Source of the DNA: Hirundichthys speculiger
Taxonomy: Eukaryota > Chordata > Actinopteri > Beloniformes > Exocoetidae
DNA: 64,000 nucleotides
Assembly: GCA_018398805.1 (NCBI GenBank)
Contig: JAGFBZ010000853.1
Span: forward strand, 1 to 64,000
Direction: 5' to 3'
Part shown: piece by piece, positions 58,081 to 64,000 of the stretch
How the letters are laid out: every line of letters starts with the position of its first letter
How positions within the stretch are numbered: the first letter of the stretch is position 1
Position numbers and translations under genes: made by a program
The notes under the pieces: model-generated
Database searches by the model: none
Told to the model about the DNA's origin: nothing
Seen by the model: only the letters and a program-made list of their open reading frames with translations

Positions 58081-58152
58081 CTGACCCCTAACCCCTAACC
58101 CTAACCCTGACCCCTAACCCCTAACCCTAACCCCTAACCCTGACCCTGACCC
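58081..58152 (-). repeat. Interstitial telomere-like repeat
   Basis: About twelve CCCTAA, CCCCTAA and CCCTGA units lie in tandem. Read on the reverse strand they are TTAGGG-type vertebrate telomere repeats with variants. Confidence 0.8.
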
Positions 58153-58611
58153 TCTCTGTAGCTGTCAGTGCTGTCAGTCTGACCTGCTCTGTCCCTGCTC
58201 TCACCTACTCACTTCTGTTTAATGAAAAAATCTTCAATGTCTCCTCTACGTTTCATTGTCTGTCAAACATATCACAAAAAAGTTTATTTATTTAATTATC
58301 CTCAACTTCAATTTAAGAAGTTGAAAAGTAACTGAAACAAAAACGTGGGTAACTAAACTTAACTGTCTGTCTGGTTTAGCTATAACACATACATGTGCAC
58401 TATAAGCTGTGACAATAGCATTAATTAGCACATTTTCAGTTTGAAGCACAAGTCTTCAGCTTCGGACTGTCCGAATCCATGAAAAATACTTTGTAAAAGC
58501 GAGAGGTCGGTAGCAGCTTTCATTTTTTCTTATAACTTTTTGGTGGCCCCCCAAAATATCTGTTGTACCCCGCTGTGCCCCCCCACTAAAATTAATCTGG
58601 AGCCGCCCCTG

Positions 58612-58990
58612 CTGGGTGGACGCGCAATGACAGGATTTGGACGCGCTCTTTTACACGCCGACATGCCAGTTGCGCTTTCCACAAACTCGGTATCTTGCAG
58701 TACTGGTGTCTCGCAGATTTTGGGTATTGTGTAATGGGTGGTCAGACCACCCATTACCCAATACCCAAAATCTGCGAGATACAGGTACCGCAAGATACCG
58801 AATTCGTGGAAAGCGCAAGAGACACGCCCATTGCCGCGCCTACAATGTGCTTAAGGGAGTTGGCAAAATGGGTAGCAGGTTTTGGGAGGTGGAAGATTGC
58901 ATTTCGGTTGGCAGAGGCTTCTAAATCTGAAATGTGCAGGTAATGGGTATTGGGTATTGGGTAGCAGGAGGTGCAAGATAGGGCCCTTTG
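58612..58990 (-). mobile_element. Foldback element, copy C, truncated
   Basis: The sequence is the reverse complement of about 38021-38390 in copy B. It repeats the 32-bp arm palindrome (58711-58742 and 58746-58777) with one mismatch. It ends GTGCAAGATAGGGCCCT near 58986. Its left side begins exactly where the 56338-58611 element ends, and an L1 follows on the right. Confidence 0.75.
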
Positions 58991-59942
58991 TCTTACATAG
59001 TACTACATTAGTCGAGAACAATGACAGTTCCCCGGTCGAAAAAATAATGTTTATATCCGACAGAGAGTTGTCTGTAAGTTTACTTTATAAAGCTATGTAT
59101 CTCATAACCCCAAATAAGTTGCTGAAGCTTAAAGGCACGTGGGAGAAGGAGCTAAATATCACAATTGATGATGAGGAATGGAAGAGTGTGTGGAGATATG
59201 CGAAGTCAATTTCAGTTTGTAATCGTGCCCAAGCAATGCAGTTAAAAATTATACACAGAATGCACATATCTCCCAACCGCAGACATTATTTCAATCCAAC
59301 TCTCTCACCCATTTGTCTTAAATGTAAGACTGAAATTGGTACCCTAACTCACTGTTTTTGGTCATGTCGAAAACTGCAAATGTATTGGTCTAATGTTCTA
59401 TCTGAAATGGAGAAGATATTTGGTTTGAAACTGGAAATGGACCCTGTGTCTCTCATACTGGGTCTCCCAAATCGTTGTTTAACATCAAAACATAATAAGA
59501 GGCTATACTGTATTCTTACTTACGCAGCTAGGAAGAATGTTCTGTTACAGTGGATCAGTGACAGGGTACCAACTGTTAAAGGCTGGCAAGGAGTAGTGTT
59601 CGATCTAGTGCCATTAGAGTATCTTACATGCATATTACATTTAAGAACAGATCAATTCCACAATGTTTGGGAACCCTATTTGAAGTATCTAGAGCCTGGT
59701 ATCTTTTGTATAATGTTGCAAAATTTTCTTGAATGCTTAAAATTGTATTTATTTATTTTTTATTTTTTGAAATCTTTGTTACTGTAATCTTAATTATATG
59801 GATCTGAGCTGACGGTTGTTGTTTTTATTGTGTTTATTTGTTTTGTCTACTTGTTCTGTTTTTCACTCATGTGGACCACATTATGTATCCATCTTTCTCT
59901 TGTAAAAATTTAAAAATCAATAAAAAAAAAATAAAAAAAAAA
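58991..59942 (+). mobile_element. 5'-truncated L1/Tx1-type LINE with poly-A tail
   Basis: From about 59020 to 59784 the frame is open and encodes the C-terminal region of an L1-type ORF2: QLKIIHRMHISPNRR, the zinc motif CLKCKTEIGTLTHCFWSC, ILGLPN and YAARKNVLLQW. A short 3' UTR ends in AATAAA and an A-rich tail (59917-59942). Strong 5' truncation is normal for L1. The long open frame suggests a young insertion. Confidence 0.85.
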
Positions 59943-59955
59943 ACTTGCCCAGCCC

Positions 59956-59957
<2 letters not shown>

Positions 59958-59995
<38 letters not shown>
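59958..59995. repeat. (TA)n microsatellite
   Basis: About 36 bases of TA directly after the L1 tail region. Confidence 0.9.
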
Positions 59996-59997
<2 letters not shown>

Positions 59998-60870
59998 TAT
60001 ACCTTGAAATGCTGACCAAAGATTAGGTCAGTCAGTCAGAAAAATGTGCATTGTGGTTTAAAAGAAAAGTATTTTTGGTGCTGAAGTGTCACAAGAGTTC
60101 CTTTAAACTTTAATTTACAACAGAATAACTGTATTTTTTTTTTCAGATAATATGTTCACACATTCAGATGCATTCAGCTGACATTTACATGGCATGATTT
60201 GTGATTTTATGTATTCTACTTACCATGTCTCGAGATTCAAATCTTATTTCTTCATTCCCATCAGCCTGCTGTTGTTTCCATTGTGTCTGCTTCTCTACTG
60301 ACACCTGCTGTCCTTCTAAACAAACTGCTAAAACGCTGGAAGAAGCAGTTACACAGTTGTCACACAGCTGCCTGGCTTCAGTTTAAAATGGTCTTATTCT
60401 GAAAGTAGCTCCTGTATAAGGGCACTTCACACAGGAGCTACGTAACTATACGGTGCACTGCAACGCTAACTCTGGAAACATCATTAAGATAAGATAATAT
60501 AAGATAAGATAGCACTTTATTGATCCCACGACGGGGAAATTTAATTTAATTAACATTTCTGTTGTATTTTTCATACAGTTTAACTTTCAATTTTCTTTTG
60601 TTTCAAATTAGTAGTAGTTGCTTTGTATAAAAGAAAAAAGATCAAAGATGAATAATTCCATTAATTTGACTGTGTTTTCTGAAGGGTTTTCTTTTAGTAG
60701 TGGGGGTGGTGGTTCGCATTGTTTCCTCTGTCTGTTTGGAACTTGTGTGTTCTCCCTGTAATGGAGCCACATGCAGGAGCTTATTCGACAAGAAAATAGA
60801 AAAATGAAAATGAACTAGCAAATGCATTTTTTTTTTTAAAAGAATCAGAACATAGGGTATGTTAAACACC
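59996..60870. other. Gene-free stretch with a short LINE tail
   Basis: AAGATAAGATAAT-type tandem units at 60483-60512 lead into CACTTTATTGATCCC, the reversed tail of an RTE/L2-like LINE (about 60483-60550). Nothing else was recognised. Confidence 0.5.
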
Positions 60871-61646
60871 AGGGGCCTCATGTACAAACTCGCATATGCA
60901 AATGTTCTGGAGTTTTGTCCGTTGTTGACACCTGGAGGTGATGCAGTGGAGTAACAAACAATAATCATTTCCTCGAGTATTTGTTTCCCACCACACATGA
61001 TAAGTCTGGCGTCACTTCAGCGTCATGTATATTGTGAATCAAAATCTAAAATCTGAGAACCAAACTATACTGTTGTGCCCTGACAAGCTACAGTATGCCA
61101 ACACAATGTGCCACAAGCGGTGAGAGATCCCTGACCCCAGATCCACCACCAGTTCTGGCCACGCTTTGCCAGTGCGCAGCTCTTTATCTCCACTTTTCTG
61201 TCTGACTTTTTTTTGTCATTAACAGTGGAGTTTTGTGAGCCCACCACACACTCCCACTCCATTGTTTCTTTTACTATTTATGCCAGAAGACAAAATGAAG
61301 CCAAATTAAATATTTTTCCTGGCCTCAGTTTCAGAAAGGAGTGTCTCCAGTTCACAGGCTGTAAAATTTCTCTTTTTCAGCTTGCTTTTGCCATCTCTGT
61401 TTTGATGAGTGTTTCCCATGTCTTTTCACACTCATTATCATATTCAAATTGGTCTGAAGGAGGAGACCAGGAGATCTGTGCTCCTGCATGTACGCTCAGT
61501 TTCAAGTTGATTGTGATGTACTAAGAGGATGTGCGTGGATTTGCCCGTATGCAAGGCTTAGTACATCTGAATATTTTAGTGTGTACAGAAATTGCCACAC
61601 AAGGATTTAGAAATGAAATGCAGCAAGTCTTAGTACATGAGGCCCC
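60871..61646. mobile_element. 776-bp element with AGGGGCCTCATGTAC inverted ends
   Basis: The left end AGGGGCCTCATGTAC and the right end GTACATGAGGCCCC are complements. Subterminal DNA is also partly inverted (GCATATGCAAATG near the left, CGTATGCAAGG near the right). No transposase and no exact target duplication are seen. Confidence 0.7.
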
Positions 61647-61899
61647 AGATGTTTGGGACTCCCAACAGCAGCCTTGTGAAGCTGTCATCATGGCATTTTG
61701 CTTGTACATAAAATTTGATTCAAATCAAATGAGTTCCTAATGGAGTACAATTTTCTGTCATGTAAATATTATTTTACACATTTATGTTTTGTATTTTTTT
61801 TTTCCCCTGTGGCTTTTCTATTCAATTTACTTTATTTCTATAGCACCAAATTAAAGCAAAAGTAATGTCAAAGCAGAGAAAATAAACAGGTTCAATGCA

Positions 61900-62085
61900 G
61901 TCCAACTAGGGTACATTCCAGTGTAGCTGCTTCCTGTCTGGGCCCACCACAGTGGAGGGATACACATGAGAGGTTTAGCACTGGTTTTGGCTAGATGCCC
62001 TTCCTAACACAGCTAAGATTTGAACCTGGGACCTCTGAGCCACCTGGGAGGCCCAGGTGAGCCCAGTTACATTCCTATTACCATT
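61900..62085 (-). mobile_element. tRNA-type SINE fragment, reverse strand
   Basis: Blocks CTAGATGCCCTTCCTAACAC and AGATTTGAACCTGGGACC occur in this order. The second is the complement of GGTTCAAATCT, a pol III B-box. They are typical of tRNA-derived fish SINEs. Confidence 0.6.
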
Positions 62086-62125
62086 CAGTCAATCCAGCTT
62101 CAAAATTCAAGTCCATAGTTTTTAA

Positions 62126-62128
62126 GTG

Positions 62129-62198
<70 letters not shown>
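62126..62198. repeat. (ATT)n microsatellite
   Basis: About 24 ATT units without interruption. Confidence 0.95.
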
Positions 62199-62202
<4 letters not shown>

Positions 62203-62727
62203 GATATATGTTAAGATTTACAATTTCAGATTTTAGTTTAGCAGGTTCTCATCAAATATAAAAGTTCTAGCTGTTCCAACAAATTTACTTTGGTGTCTCT
62301 GGGTTTTTTTTTTTTTTTCCTCTCTTTTTCTGTGTACTCCAGCTTCCTCCCAAAGTCCATGAACTGGATGGCTGGATGGCTCCTTTTTGTCCACAGTTGT
62401 TGTCTAATGAAAAAGTTGGAGTCTTTTAAAAAAGAAAAAAAAAAGATAAAAGTGGAGTCATTTTCCAATTTTACTGGTAATTGCTCTTACAAGTTAACTT
62501 TCATTGTGCTTTTGGAAAGAACAAAGCCCTAAAACATGCTTTTAAAAAATATATATATACATATACCATACATGACTAAACTGTAGACCAGACTTCCTGC
62601 TGATGACAGAGGTTTGAAAAGGATGAGATCATTTTTCTTTCTTGACAGTTTCAACATACATTTCTTAGAAAGCAAGATGTGTTCCCAACAGGTTTGCTTT
62701 CGCATATTTTCTTTTTTTAGCCAAAGG

Positions 62728-62850
62728 GTGGCCATGGGTCAGTGAGTAGAGGGGTGTTCTAACTAAAAGGGATGATCCCCAGCTCCAAAACATGTTGAAG
62801 TATCTCAGGCCTCCAATGTGATCAGTAGTGTCTGGTTATGGGGTTGGGGG
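62728..62850 (+). mobile_element. tRNA-type SINE fragment
   Basis: The head GTGGCCATGGGTCAGTGAG fits a degenerate A-box region and GGGATGATCCCCAGCTCC the B-box region of a fish SINE. The body that should follow (CTTGGGCAAGG) is seen only at 13022-13090. Confidence 0.5.
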
Positions 62851-64000
62851 TGGGGGGCATTAATACTGAGAAAAAAAAACTGAGAAAAGGTAACCACATC
62901 ACGTCTCATCTCAGCTGACTGTATTGAGCTAGCAGTGTAAGCAATGTGAGAAATGTAAGAAAGCAGAGTAAAAACTTCTGGGAAGGGCTTTTCCAGTAAA
63001 TGTTATATCCCAAATAACAAATTATCACCAATAAAAAAATTTGCAACAGCCATCCATTATCAATGAAAAGTCCCTCAGAAATTCCCAGTGAGTTTTTGAA
63101 GCTGCTGGAAGACCTTTGACCATCGCTGAATGTTGTGCCTCACCATGTCTAGTGTGTATTTCCACTTCTCTCCAGAAAAAGAAACAAATGAGATAAAACT
63201 GTTTTATAGCAGAAATACTATGACTGGTCAATCGTGAAGTATGTGAATGAAAAAAAAAAAACCCTACAGGAAACATGGGTGAAGATTAAATAATGTGCTT
63301 CAGAAGGAGATAGAAAAAGGGGCTCTAAATATCTTTTAAGACCATTTGCGTTAAAGGGATTGCACTTTATCACTCAAAAGGAGTTCATACTTAAAATTAA
63401 ATAATATATTATGACATTTTATCTTATGATGTCCAGATTCAGTTCAGACTAAGCTGGCTAAATCCCTGCAAAAACATGAACTAAAACTGGGTGGTGTCAT
63501 GTGGTCTTTCATTACGGTTACACATTAATACTTTCTAAAGGACTTTCAGCCGCAGGGTTCTGTGTACCTGCCAAAACCTGATCAGGCTCAACTGCTTTAC
63601 TATATCTCATGTAGACATTCTGTAAACATACACTGACAAACTTGGGATTCAAGTAGAACCTGGAAAGGCAGCTTGTTGCAGCCTTGTGTGTGACCTTTGC
63701 TTATGCTCTTTTGAAAATAATCATTTGCATATAACTAAGAGTGAGGACACAAGGAAGCATTAGTTCAGAGTTGATGGGGCAGGGAGTGTACAAACCTAAC
63801 CTGGTTGGAACCAGTTGTGGCTGACATGGCCTCACCTTGGCCAGTAAATGCTGTCTGTGTACTTGATGGGCCAGTTACAACAGGGGGAGTTCACTTTTCA
63901 AAAAGAAGGGAAAAAAACAGATTTGGTAGCAGTGAATGTGTGGCTGACCACCTAAATGTATCAAATATAAAACTGTTTTTGCATCCTATATATTTTTTTA
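62851..64000. other. End of window, gene-free
   Basis: AT-rich DNA with short unconserved frames. No exon, repeat end or regulatory block was recognised. Confidence 0.4.

Larger units (their letters stand above)
56338..58611. mobile_element. 2.3-kb element with 134-138-bp inverted ends
   Basis: The ends CAGGGGCGGCTCC and GGAGCCGCCCCTG are complements. The inverted ends are about 134-138 bp long, to 56475 on the left and from 58478 on the right. No matching 8-bp duplication is seen. Inside are a reverse-strand acidic ORF (57568-57780), which may be a transposase exon remnant, and a telomere-like array (58081-58152). The ends suggest a hAT-type element, not proven. Confidence 0.72.

Noticed and set aside
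61900..62085. tRNA gene because of the B-box-like sequence
   Set aside because: No cloverleaf can be formed; body sequence matches a SINE fragment.

Overview
This is a piece of a vertebrate nuclear genome, almost certainly a teleost fish. The evidence is spliced genes with GT-AG introns, AT-rich non-coding DNA with many dinucleotide microsatellites, and a dense mix of fish-type transposons: Ty3/gypsy, Tc1, hAT, piggyBac, L1/Tx1 and Rex1/L2-like LINEs, and tRNA-type SINEs. No bacterial features, CRISPR arrays or functional RNA genes were seen. Family names rest on recognition of protein motifs and terminal repeats, not on a database search.

Layout. Bases 1-6165 hold the 3' part of a Ty3/gypsy retrotransposon (end of gag, protease, RT, RNase H, frameshifted integrase, 3' LTR). 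Bases 6393-6451 are a small CpG-rich motif cluster, followed by a minisatellite of about 53 units (6457-7545). Bases 7603-10598 are a dead Tc1 element with about 210-bp inverted repeats, broken by a 1.38-kb insertion that carries a reverse-strand ORF for a small membrane protein. A hAT 5' fragment lies at 11366-11825.

The main gene is a classical calpain protease. Its complete coding region runs from 13727 to 34661 on the + strand in 21 exons, including a 12-bp microexon, and predicts a 694-residue protein with Cys, His and Asn catalytic residues all present. Its introns carry many transposons. Two hAT-type elements, one nested in the other and each with its own exact 8-bp target duplication, sit in intron 14.

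From 34662 to 50588 no host gene is seen. The stretch holds an LTR-like promoter module, a palindrome-rich foldback element, LINE tails, several MITEs, a piggyBac MITE beside a piggyBac transposase fragment, and a 2.75-kb hAT shell filled with other elements.

Two intronless, same-strand genes follow: cd93 (50589-52289; C-type lectin domain, EGF repeats, mucin-like stalk, membrane segment) and a thrombomodulin-like gene (53795-54907; C-type lectin domain, three EGF modules, membrane segment). The adjacent pair matches the known THBD-CD93 neighbourhood of vertebrates. Both products are expected on endothelial or blood-cell surfaces. The thrombomodulin-like protein keeps only the equivalents of EGF4-EGF5-EGF6, the part that binds thrombin and protein C in mammals.

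From 54908 to 64000 there is again mainly repeat DNA: a 2.3-kb element with 134-bp inverted ends and an internal telomere-like array, a second large copy of the foldback element, a 5'-truncated L1 with a poly-A tail, a 776-bp inverted-end element and SINE fragments.
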